A DNA stretch of 64,000 nucleotides, from the NCBI GenBank assembly GCA_022575985.1, contig JAKSXM010000132.1, positions 1,550,001-1,614,000 of the forward strand, read 5' to 3'. Shown one piece after another: positions 11,101 through 22,539 of this stretch. Each line of letters starts with the position of its first letter. The first letter of the stretch is position 1. The notes beneath the pieces were generated by a model. It saw nothing but the letters and a program-made list of their open reading frames with translations. It was not told the origin of the DNA and did no database searches. The position numbers and the translations under genes are program-made. Source of the DNA: Anagrus nilaparvatae (lineage: Eukaryota; Arthropoda; Insecta; Hymenoptera; Mymaridae).

Positions 11101-13118
11101 TATCATATCAAGAAATATTTATCTTTAAATAAAAATGCACATTTTTTTATTTATACACACATACATACAAAAGAATTTTTTTTTTATGTTTTTTATTCTC
11201 ATTTATTTTTTTTTGAAAAAATACAAAAGTATATCAATTGAATATTTTATTAAATTTTTTTTTCTTTTTCTTTTTTATTGAAAAAACATCATTTTTTTAT
11301 AACAAATACAACGATTTTTTGAGCTTTTTATTTATTTTTTACCATTTATACTATAGATAATTTTTTTTGATGATAAAAACTATGATATATCAATTATTAT
11401 ATACAATTTAACATATTTTTAATAGGGTTTGTTAAATTATTTACAAAATAAAATATAAGTAAATAAATCTTTTCGATGTCAGATTTATTTTAATTTGAGA
11501 CAAGATTATAATAAAACTAATTTTAGAAATAAAACGCTTTACATTCATATTTATTTTTAAAAATATTATACTTTTTTGTTTTTATGGCAACAGTTATTAC
11601 ATCAATTGATAAATCAGTAAAATTATTTATCACAAAAAATTTTTTTTGGTTTATATTTGACTTTTGTGCGTTTGATATTTTTAAAATAAAAATTCCATTT
11701 TTTTTATCGTTTGGTACGTAAAAGAAGAAAAAAAAATGTTATTTGATACATCATAAACTTTTTGCATTAAATTATTAAATTCAATTAATAACAGCTTTTT
11801 AAAAACTTTTTTTGTCTTTTTTAATTCTCTTTTGTTGTGGTTCGTCGTTTATTAATTGCTTGTGACATAGTAAAAAATTTAAAAGTACAGAAAGAAAAAA
11901 AAAATTACATAAAATATAAAATTACTGACAAAAATTATATTTTATATTATCATGCTTTTAAAAATTTAATGCAATTAAGTTTTAGAATTTTTAATGCAAA
12001 ATTTTATTTAATTTCAGATATTTTTTAATTAATAAACGTTAATTTGATGTATCGAAGGAAGACTTTAAAAATAAATTTCTATAAAATAAAGTCTTTTTTT
12101 TATAGGGAAGAATTATTAGTTTTTTTTTTTGGTTTTTTTTTTCTGTTTATATAAAAAACAACAACATTTTTATTATTATTTAAACATTTATTTATTATTA
12201 AAGGACTTAGAGAACAAAAATAATTTCATAATTTAAAAAAAAAAAAAAAATCAAAAAACAAAAGACTCAAAAATCGATTGTCTCAATCATTTTATTTATC
12301 ATATTTTCTAGCACTACTTAGTCATTAACTATAGCCTCGTTTATTTATACATTTTTAACTGATAATAATAAAAATTAACATAACCTCTTAGATGAAATTA
12401 GATTTCATTTTTTAGGCTAAAATTAACAAAAAATTAGAGAATACATATTTTTTAACAAAAATTTATTAATATTTAGAATCTTTTACAGTATAAACTTGAT
12501 AATAGGTTGAGTTCACACGAACACCTTAAATTCTTTTTATTATAAATCCTTAATCGAACTGTTGCCAATTAGCAAACGCAATCCTAAAATAATCGATTAT
12601 TTAAGTACCTTATACATTTTTTTTTCGAAAATAATTCGTAGATTTTAATTGATTTTGTAAGTTATCATTTAGGATTCAATCAGTTTTTAATCTTTTCTTC
12701 ACGTTTGGCATTAAGTTTACAAATATGCAGAAATTACATCGTAGATTTTTAATTTTTCCCATGTTAAAAAACTAAAAATTACAAAAAAGATTTTCTTATT
12801 ATTTCATGTTAAGATTTCTATATTAGCAAGAGCAATTCCAATTTAAATTTGTAATAAAATACATGTAACCCCATTAAAAAATGTTCAGAATAACATTCTA
12901 ATAATTTCCAAATAGCAAAAGAAAAAAGTCAAAGCAGGCTTTTTGCATTTTTTGTGTGTTAAATAAGGTCCAAAATATATTTTTAGCTAAGGATTTTTTG
13001 AAACACAGATAAAAATTTTAAAGTTTATGAATACATATTTTAGTTGTGGTTAGGTTTGTTTTACAAATTAAACCACAAATAGCCATATAAAAGAACGCAA
13101 ATTGTAATGTAAGGCGCA
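8163..13118. other. Intergenic AT-rich DNA between the receptor and fru
   Basis: No gene recognised. 9060-9140 has a repeated CCAGGGTTT/TTCCAGGGTTTTCCAG motif that may be a transposon end. A (TAA)n tract lies near 10450. The small open frames are composition artefacts rich in Lys, Phe and Ile. Confidence 0.5.
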
Positions 13119-13482
13119 TTCTACAATCATCCGGTAAACTCTTGCGATCTGGCGAAACAGGTCCACAAGCCAGTGGTGCCAACTTTTAGAAAATAAATAT
13201 ACATGTTTATTTTAATTTATCATTTAGTTTCGATTGGCAGCACTACCTTGCCGACCTCTAGCGGACGAAATTAAATGGGTCCATCTACTAAAGTCGTAAA
13301 AAGGGTCCGAACCTCCAGCGTAGCCATAACGCAATGCGCACACGCGATTTTTAGTGTCTGTGCATTGTGTTGTGGCTGCGCGCTTGCGAATGTAACCCCC
13401 TTTTATGGTTTTTGTAGAAGAGCCTTATTTAAAATAAACATGTGCCAGGCCACAAGAGTTTACCAGATAATTGTAGAATGTT
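13119..13482. mobile_element. Small inverted-repeat transposon (MITE)
   Basis: Ends CATTCTACAATCATCCGGTA(AACTCTTG) and its near reverse complement (13451-13482), about 364 bp apart. A smaller palindromic, CpG-rich unit lies inside at about 13281-13410, resembling the neighbour at 13496-13672. The open frame across it has no domain and is a by-product of the GC-richer repeat. Confidence 0.55.
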
Positions 13483-13495
13483 TCTAAGGCTGATT

Positions 13496-13672
13496 CTACA
13501 AACGCCGTAAAAAGAAATTTCAACCGTAAGCGCAGTCGCAAAGCAATGCGCAAAAGATTTTCAGTTCCTGCGTATTGCGTTGCAGATACGTTGCAGCTAA
13601 AATGCGCAGATACCAAAAATCTTGCTGTGCGCATATCATTACGGCTGTGACTTGCTTTTATGGCGTTTTTAG
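13496..13672. mobile_element. Second small inverted-repeat element
   Basis: Ends CTACAAACGCCGTAAAAAG and, reversed, CTAAAAACGCCATAAAAG. The interior has TGCGCA/GCAATGCGC motifs like those inside the 13119-13482 element. Non-coding. Confidence 0.5.
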
Positions 13673-16172
13673 TTTCACTCTTTACAATATGCAGCCTGTG
13701 TTGCGATTCCCGGACATAAATGGGCCTGCTTGTGGAACTTGTAATAGCCTAGTTTTATGTCTTCTGATGCACGGTTAAATGAATACGACTTAAAGAAATA
13801 TGACAAATATAATGATGTAAATTTGCAAAACAAAATTTATTAGGTTAAAAAAAATAGCTGATTTGCCCATGACATTTTAGACTATACTGTAAAAGTATTC
13901 TAAATATTATTTATATACTTAAATTAAATTTTATAACAATTAATATTAAATAAAATTTTTTTGCAGATCTTATTTTTTATAAATACACATAGCTTATTAA
14001 CCGACAAAAACATGTTAATGTCGATAAGGAAGAAATTGTTTTTCTAAATTGAATTCTATATTATATATATCGCACCATTTTTCTTATTTAACATACAAGA
14101 CGCCATTTTTATATCACAATAAAGAAAAAAAAAATATTTATTTATTAAATAAAATAAAGAGAAAAGAAAAATAAAATTCATGACTATTGATTTATACCGT
14201 TAGACGGTAATACTTATTTATACAAGACTTATATTCTTAGGAACCAACAAATTTAAAGAGTTGTGTCATACATAATAAGTATATTGATATAATTATTATA
14301 ATAATAAACAATTGCGCGCGCATTCATATTTATACTTTAATATATAACCTCACTTTTTCGCATTTTCGATCATTGAAACATTTAATTAATATATTAATAA
14401 TAATTAATTATTTACCATATACATTAAATTTTATATTTATATATATAACCATTGGTCCAAATATATATATTTTTATTATGTTTAATATATACAATATATT
14501 TTAATTAATTTTAAAAATCATTAATCGACAAAAAAGTATATTTAACAAATTTTTACTTGTACTAAAAAATTTCTTAATTAATGCTCGTCTGTATTTTAAT
14601 AAACATTTTTAATTTTTTTGGAATGTTTATAATAAATAAAAACAAACAAAAAAATATTTTAATTTTTTGGCTTTTAAAGACGAGATTTTTAAATTCATAT
14701 TTTAATTATAGATTATTCTAGATTATTTATACCTTACAATATTTAACGAGCAATTTATGTTTATTTTTCACATTCAAATATTTTAGAGAATATTTGTTTA
14801 TCAATATGTTTTTTTGTTTATAGTACATGCAATGATTCGATTTTTATACTATAAATGTTTTTTATCAAATTAAATAATAAGTCTATGAAAACAACAACAA
14901 AATTACCTATTATTTTTTTAAGTTTTGAGTATTTTACAATGACTTGTTTTAATATATAAAAATGAGGTTACGTTAAACATGTATCAGTCAATATTACTTT
15001 AATCTATTATTATTATATGTTATTTAAGAATTTTTGACACATAAATATACAGTTATTTAAAAAATAAATATTTATTTACATAAAAATAAAAAATTGTTCT
15101 ACATTACCGACAGAGTAAAAGAAACAAAAAAGTAACGAAATACTATGTGTTATAAAGTGGTTTATAAATATAAAATTTTTCATATTTTCTGTAAACTATA
15201 AATGACATAAACGTAATTCTATATATTTTAAGTTATTTCATTTATAATATAAACGGCACTTTATCTTAATCTATGTATAACCAAAGAAGAAAACTGATGT
15301 TAACCTTATTAGACTAAAAATACCGCCTAAAATACTTAAGAAAGTTTTAAGATAGATAAACAGGTTTGAACAGGCTTAATAGAAGCCGTATATATCTATT
15401 GAGAAAGTTATAAAACAAAAGGAAAATTTAAGTTGTCGTTAATGTTGTTGATGCTGTTGTTGTTGTTGTGTGTGTACCCACGAGATTTTTATAATTTTCG
15501 AACAAGTTAAGTTAGTATTTAACTATAAAAATCAATAATCCAATATAAAAAGAGTGATTTATCTAAATTATATTTAATTTAAATCGTATTTATTATTATT
15601 TACTCAGTCGGTAACTTTTTAGGTTATGTTTACAACTTTATAAAACTATTTACATTTATATAATAATAATAACAATAACAAACCAACAAAAAAGTCTTTT
15701 TATTTGTAAAATTACAAAGTCTGGAGGTAACTATATTTATAAAAACTAAAAAGTTGTTAGTAAATGGGTTTTAACACTATTATAAATATATCAGAAAAAA
15801 ACTAAACTTAGTTTTTTTTAAGCACGAGTTTAAGTCAAGAGGAAGTTTGTATTTTACACTTAGTAATCTTTTGATTACCCAAAAAGAAAATAAAAGGAAC
15901 TAGTAAAAGAAAAAAAAAGATATTATAGGAAAAGGCTTAAAAGTTTTTTTTATATTCAGTCGTAAAGTACTCAATCCTTTTTTGTAAAAATAAAAGTTAC
16001 GAGTTTTTTTAAGAGAAAACAGAAAGTAATAAGTAAATGCTATTATCTCGTAACTTTAGTAATAACGTATATGGCACAACTATTAGCCTACATAACCTAT
16101 AAAAAAAGAAAAAACGAATCCCTGCCTGTACAATATAATCTAAATTCGTTGTTAATAATTAAAAAAATAAGA
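13673..16172. other. Probable 3' flank or 3' UTR of the distal fru isoform
   Basis: Very AT-rich with many potential AATAAA/ATTAAA signals on the minus strand, so no single poly(A) site can be picked. A GTTGTTGTTGTTG run lies near 15456. No coding region. Confidence 0.4.
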
Positions 16173-16319
16173 TCAACGATGATCTAATCTTCCAGGTGTC
16201 CATAATCCATTTAGCATCGGAAGAAGAAGTTCTAAATCTAAAGTACGATGATTAACAATATTATTTGTTGTATTATTATTATTACGTCTTCTTCTTCGTT
16301 CAGGACACCCTGACATGGC
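16173..16319 (-). other. In-frame open extension after the fru pair-5 UAG stop
   Basis: Immediately after the UAG the same frame is open for 48 codons and ends in TGA at 16175-16173. The product starts AMSGCPERRRRR, has an Asn/Thr-rich run, then HRTLDLELLLPMLNGLWTPG and RLDHR. The arginine run, the hydrophobic LDLELLLPML stretch and the higher GC content look like protein rather than the AT-rich 3' UTR around it. It could be a stop-readthrough extension, a tail reached by an alternative splice that skips the UAG, or a recently truncated C-terminus. It could also be chance. Only the open frame is seen directly. Confidence 0.35.
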
Positions 16320-16573
16320 CTACATGGCCCCTTTAGCAAAAACTAATTCTCTATGTTTAGAACGTATATGTGATCTTAATGTATCGATTCTACTGTATGT
16401 TGCTGGACAATATGGACAAAATGATCTTTGTTGAGTGTGCGTATAAAAATGATGCCATCTATTTGTTACTTGTTTACCACATCTTCTACAACGCCATAGG
16501 GCTGGACTACCAATCGACACAGCAAACATTTCATGATAAGTAAAATCTAATGGCATGTTACTTGGTGATGCAC
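16320..16573 (-). CDS. fru: fruitless alternative terminal exon, finger pair 5
   Basis: This is the most distal alternative terminal exon. Its acceptor TTATATTTAG|GT restores the frame as GASPSNMPLDFTYHEMFAVSIGSPALW. The fingers are CRRCGKQVTNRWHHFYTH and CPYC...YSRIDTLRSHIRSKH. The exon gives 84 residues including the split Gly, ending FAKGAM and UAG; the isoform is about 361 aa. The first finger shares RWHH with pair 2. The second finger has an Ile in SRID where the other pairs have TRSD, implying a different DNA target. The SPALWRC run is strongly reminiscent of one Drosophila Fru finger type, but I do not trust my memory for the letter. The first 27 residues before the fingers look conserved-type (aromatic, few repeats). 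Coding-like sequence continues past the UAG (see 16173-16319). The in-frame ATG at 16616 is in the intron. Confidence 0.86.
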
Positions 16574-19500
16574 CTAAATATAAAAATTTAAACATTTTTG
16601 TACTGATATTTGGCATTTATTACTAACTACCACATTCATTAGATTTCTGGTTTTGATCAGAAAATTTATTGAATTTTCTTCAAGTACACCAAAGGTAACT
16701 AAGTGTATTTTGTGTATTCTGGTATTTAATACTACTACTGGCTTTACAGAGGCATACTCGAGCATTGAATTCTCTAAACACACACACATAGGGTTCATCT
16801 TCTTGTCTGATTAAAATCATTATATACACACTTGGCCTAGTTTTTTAAATTGGAATTAAATAAAAAGGAAATTTCATCAAATACTGAGCTACAATTTAGC
16901 TTTTTGTTTAATTTAATACAAATAAAACCTTTAAATACTTTTTATTTTCCAAATAAAACTGCATGTGTGTGTGTGTGTGTATGTGTTTTACTTCATTTTA
17001 AGGGAAAATTGGTTTCTCTGGTGATGTTATCAAGACAAAGTAAAAAGTGATAATATTACAAGTACTTTTACAGCTTCAATAATTTTAGGTACTGCCTTAG
17101 AAATCTTTTTGGTTAACAAAAGACTTTTATTTATTATTATGTGAAATAGAAAAAGAATTTTATTAAATAAGACTTTATTTGATAGAAGTAATAAAGATTT
17201 TTTTTTCAATCCTATTTTCAGATACCAAAGGATTTTTTTTTAGATCAATATATTTATTTATATAGGAGCACTTTGTACTGTCGTTATTTTAATAAAGAAG
17301 CTTTTTTATATTATTAATTTTCTATTTTATATGCATAAGAAAAACGTTATAATTAGTTTTTAATGTACACGGAGAAAGTAAACATCAGCGGTAAAATTTT
17401 ATTTTTATGTAAATTTAAGGTAGAAAAAATTGTTGTTTTTAGGGTCAATGATTTGTGCTGCCCTCTGAAATTTACAGATTCACGTTGATAACATTATCTA
17501 GTAATCAATACCGTTCGTTACCTACCTCAACTCAAATTATTCAAAATTAAGCTTTCATTCAATCTTTAAAAACGTTTTCCGTGTACACTAAAATTAATTA
17601 ACTTTTAAAATTAATTTTAAATTAAAACGAACTTTTATAAAAGATAAAATAAAAATTTTGTCATATTTATTAATAAAGACATAAACCGGAAAAAACCTGA
17701 CAAAAACACAGAATGAAGAGACACTAAAAAATAAAGTTTTAAAAAAAATCTTTTTTAATAATATCAGTACTTTGGTACCTTCTTTTTTCGAGGATGACAT
17801 TTTGTCGATAAATAATATCAAAAAATAAGCCTTTATTTATTTATTTTAAAGTAAAAAGTGTAGACTGTTAAAAGAATTAAAATAAATCAATAAAACAACA
17901 AAATTTAATCGGATTTATTGAATAAAAAAAAAAATTTTAATTATTTTTTGTAAAAAGCTTTAAAAAAAACAAAGAAAAAGCTATTAAAATAAAACCTATG
18001 AAATGTTTTATCTGGTCAATCTTGTATAAAAGCTTGCAATTAATAAATAAATTCTTTGAATTTCACATAATAATAATAATAAAGAAAAAGATTTTCTCGC
18101 ACGAAAATGTTCTCTTGTCCTGCCTATCAAAATTGTAAATCCTCTCTTAAAATGGTAAATTTTCGAAAATTATAGGTTATGGTAGTTTTAAATAATAAAC
18201 ATGGTAGACCAAAACCATCAGACAGTGTCTTGTTTATAAAGTGACGAAAGCTTAACAAGGTAGAGAGGAAATGCGTGAGTTTAAACAACAATAACACAAG
18301 AGGGTGTGTGCATTATATGAAGTCCTGTCACGCGAAAACTCTCTGGCATAACATGTATTTAAAGGATATATGGAAAGAGAGAGAAAGGTTAGGATAGAGG
18401 GTGACGTGACGTTACCACAAAATTCTATATCCCATATTATATAAACTAGCATTTCCGGATGAAAATTCATTCACGCTTATGTCAGGACATGAGAAATTTC
18501 TCTCAATTGTATTTTTGGATTATAAGCTTTTCTGGACTTCATTTACATTTTTTTTCATTTTTTTTTTTTCAAGATATTGTCTGACTTATTATCGTCTTTG
18601 ACTACTGAAAAATCATCAACTTTTCAAATGAGTTTTATATGCTCATTTTAGTTGAAACTAAAACTTATGCTTTGGTACTTTAATATCACACATACTTTGA
18701 TTTAATGCATAAACTTTAACGTCTTATATCATTAGGTTAAAATATTTATATGAATTACTTTACACACACACACACACACACATACACACACACGTGTAAT
18801 TTTAGATCTCTTTTAATTATAATTATTGAAGGGAGTTGGACTTTTTAAAAAAATGATAATTAAAATTAAATAATAATAATAATAATAATAAAAACAGAAA
18901 TAAAATATTATCTTACCTTTGAATATGTATGTGTGGGTGTTTTATTGTATATGTAATTTTGTGTTTTCTTACAATTAAAAAAAATCAGATCTTGTTACAT
19001 TTAATGTAAAATTTAATTTTAGATCTGATATTTTTGTTTTTGTTTTTTGGAATTTTATGTGCTTTGTTGAAAAAAAATAAAAGAAAGAATTAGGATAATG
19101 TAAGGATTATAAAAAATAAAAAATGTTATGCTTTTTTTTTGGATAATATATTTTTATAATTAGAAGAGACTTTATGTAAGCATCTAGAAATTTAATTCAT
19201 AAACTTGGTGTAAAGCTTTAGAACTTGAGATTTTTCGTATTTTAGGTCACTGGATTAATTTTTTGCTGATTAAAATTTTTTTTTTTAATTAACGGAAAAT
19301 CGTTTGGTTTTTAAAACTTTGAAGAAAAAATTTAGAAAACTAATCAAACACTAACATATACTTGAAGCTTTTACACATATTCCAGTAGCTGTTTTTGAAT
19401 AAGTAATATCTCGCTTAAAATAAGCAGAAGATTCGCAAGAAATATTTAAAAAATATTACTGACTAGGCCATTTTTCGGATTTTTTAATAAATTTTCTTGA

Positions 19501-22312
19501 TGGCTAATCACAATCCTGACAGATTTTTTAAATTCAAAAATTCTGAAAACTGAAAAAAGCTTGAAATTATTTAAATTTCGAGGTTTGAAGCTTAGAAATC
19601 AGCCATTTTGAGTTTTTCCAATTTTTAATTTTAAAGATCTAATTTCCGGATGCTAAACAGCGACCCCAAAAACCTGTAAAATTCTGGTAAGAAAATCAAA
19701 AATTGGCTAATCAGCAATATTTTTAAGAATTTGATACAATTTTTGCTTGTTGTCGACGAAATATCGTTCATTTTACTTAATTTAAAACTTTTATTGCTAT
19801 GAAAATGCTAGTGCTTTGACTTTTCTCGGATTCCTAATTCATTACTCAAATATAACCTACTAACCTCAAAATTAAAAATTTTTACTATTTTCTTAACTTC
19901 TAAATAAAGTACAAGTTTCCGAAAATCTTAGCAATTCGTATGTTTTGTATTTGTTTAACATAAAAACTTTTGCACGACGTTTTTCTTCAAAATTAATTTT
20001 ATAACATAAGAAAACATCTTATTTTGAGGTTAGAAAACTCCACTCAAAATTTTACGGACTTTAAATTCATTTTAAGTGAATTCAAACACATCCGAAGTGA
20101 CCAAAAATCACAAAAAATCCAACCAAATAAAAAACTCAAAAAAACTTAAATTTTTAGATGCTTTTTTAAAAAATCTCAACTAATCACAAAAAAATACAAA
20201 TAAGAAAATAAAAAAATAAAAAAATAATAATTTCTTGTAAGACACATTTATTTGTAATTTTTTTTTTTTTTTTTTGGTTACACATTTATACAATTTTTTT
20301 ATATATTTTTTTTAAATTATATTTTAAGACAATAATAATAATAATAAAACTTAAGAAAAAAAAAACAATAATAATAATTATAATAATAATAACTAAAAAT
20401 AATATAATAACGTAAATAATAACATGTAAAAATCACGTTTTTTTTTTTTTTAAGAAAATCATGCAAAATAATATTATTATATAATTACTGTTAGTTTTTT
20501 AATTATATTTATTCGCATGATAAATCCCATTTTTTTTAATAGTTTTTTCGTAAATTAAAAGTATACAAGAAAAGAAAAAACGAAATTAATATAAATAATG
20601 ACAGATTTTATATCGCAAGTTTATTTGAATTAAAAAAGCTCATTTTAGAATGCGAAATTTTTTTAATTAAGAATTAAAATTGTACTATTTTTTTATTATT
20701 TTTTTCGGCTTTTTTTTTTGTAAATTATATTATTCGTGGCAATTCTTTGGCATGCGGTAAGTTTAAATTGAAAATGTAAATAATTTTTGACTTTTTGAAA
20801 AATTAAACGCGGAATTACTGATTGGTTTTATAATTTAAGGCGAGTTTACAAATTACAAAATGGCTGACAGTAGTAACGGTTTTCTAACCTCAAAATAACG
20901 TGTTTTGTTCAGCCATTTTGATTTTTCATAAAATAACCTCAAAATTAATTGGTAAGTAAATATTTTTTTTGGCACAAACTAATTATTTTTCACAAAGTCA
21001 AAATTTATATATGAAGAATAAAATTAAAAGTAACAACAGATTGGACTAGCTCTAAAACTAACAAAAAAAGAAAAATAAAAGCTAATAATTGAACCAAAAA
21101 ACTAAACGAAACTTAAATTTATATTTTCTAACCTAAAAAATAGTAATCACGAAAAATATATTAGTAAACCTTTGTTATTAAGAATTATTTAACCCATTAA
21201 ATTATAAAAATTACTTAAGTTAATCTTTGTAATTTTTTTAAATAAAAATCTTCTGTGTTAATTAAAATAAAAACAAGAAATTATATTATTTCATTTATAC
21301 CCAAAGATAATTCTTTACTTATAAAAAAATATAGAACAAACTTATTAAAATTAAAACATTTAAACACTATAAAACATTTTATTTTATTTTTTGTTGTTGT
21401 TTAACTTTTCGTTTTGCTTGGATAAATAAAATTAAATTGATAAATTGACGTTTCAGTATGAAAAGTATCTTAATGGTTAATTTTGGTAATAGAGAAAATT
21501 TTTCGAGAATTTAGAATCTTTTGAAATAAATTATGCTTTTGCTTTTTTGAAAAAAAAAGAAATATTTTTTCCATAAACTTCTATAAACTTCTAGAATATT
21601 CTAAAGTTTTGATTTCTTGATACCACAAAGTCAAAACAGATGGGGCTTGAGAAATGAGCCTCGGAATTCCGAGTTACTAAGCAAGTATATTTTAATTATG
21701 CATGTAATAATGATCAAGAAGCTCATTTAGACACACAAAAAAAGAAAATTTAGAGTAAATCACAATAAATATAACCCGTAAAATGCAAGTTCAGCTGCAG
21801 CACTTAATTCAGAACGTAAAGTTCGATACCGGTAAACAAAATAAGTTTTTTAAATTAAACTCTCCGACTAAAATTTAACCTTAATTTTTAAAAAATAATT
21901 TTTGGCATTTGAATACTCAACATTTTTTGTTGAAGATTTTTCCCTTTTTTGCTTATTAACCAATAGAGGGCGTTTCATACTGAGACAGAAATTCATAAAT
22001 TTAATTTGGTTTTTTAACCAAGAGCAATTATTTTGGTTACTTGCTTTGTATTATTTATTTGGAAAAATACGATTTTTTAGCTATAAATATCATTTTTTTT
22101 TGTACAATATTTTATGCTAAAAAAAATTAAAAAGAAAGAATATAACCTAGTTTTTTGTGGTAACGACTTTTTTTATCATTTTTATATTTTTCTCCTCGCG
22201 TGGCCTAATTTTTCTCTTTGAAAGAAAAAAAAGTTTTTAAACATTTTTTTAAGTTTAAATATTTGGTTATTAAGAAAACATTTGATATAAATTGAAAATT
22301 TGCTTTTCAAAA
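16574..22312 (-). other. fru inter-exon region, pairs 4 to 5
   Basis: 3' UTR of the pair-4 isoform and intron. It contains (TG)n near 16963, (AC)n at about 18763-18794 and (TAA)n tracts near 18872 and 20330. A somewhat GC-richer island lies at 18240-18490. No exon was recognised. Confidence 0.5.
18763..18794. repeat. (AC)n microsatellite
   Basis: An AC run interrupted by one CATAC. Confidence 0.8.
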
Positions 22313-22539
22313 TCATTGTGGTTGCGTATAAGGCGCATGTTTGGTACGCGTATGCGTAAGTAAAGTATCACTTCTAGTATAAACGGCCGGACATAATGGA
22401 CAAGCATATTTACCGGGAAAATGTACATAATAATGATTTCTAACATTAGTAACAACTTTTCCACACAATGAACACTTTTTCTTGTCATCTGTTATACTCT
22501 GTCTCTCGAAAATCTGTGATATTCGCCAATTTTTCAGTT
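22313..22539 (-). CDS. fru: fruitless alternative terminal exon, finger pair 4 (hidden short exon)
   Basis: This is the fourth alternative terminal exon, recovered by reading the minus strand in the frame demanded by phase 1. The acceptor TTGTTACAG|AA gives E-LKNWRISQIFERQS, then KKKCSLCGKVVTNVRNHYYVH and CPLC...YTRSDTLLTHTRTKH, ending APYTQPQ and TGA. It codes 75 residues including the split Glu, so the isoform is about 352 aa, the shortest of the five. The fingers are closest to pair 3 (GKVVT-x-(I/V)-RNHY-x-VHFPG). That suggests the two exons arose by duplication, with divergence at the second-finger recognition helix (SDTLLTH against SDNLRTH). The exon has no suitable internal ATG, and a longer spurious frame on the same strand covers it (22270-22488). 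The intron from finger pair 3 to this exon is about 11.4 kb. Confidence 0.86.

Noticed and set aside
13275..13778. Cys/Ala-rich open frames on both strands
   Set aside because: They fall within two palindromic small transposons. The Cys codons come from repeated TGCG/CGCA motifs, and there is no family match.
22270..22488. A 72-codon minus-strand open frame over the fourth finger exon
   Set aside because: It is in the wrong frame. The splice-compatible frame of the same DNA gives a clean C2H2 pair, so this frame is a shadow.
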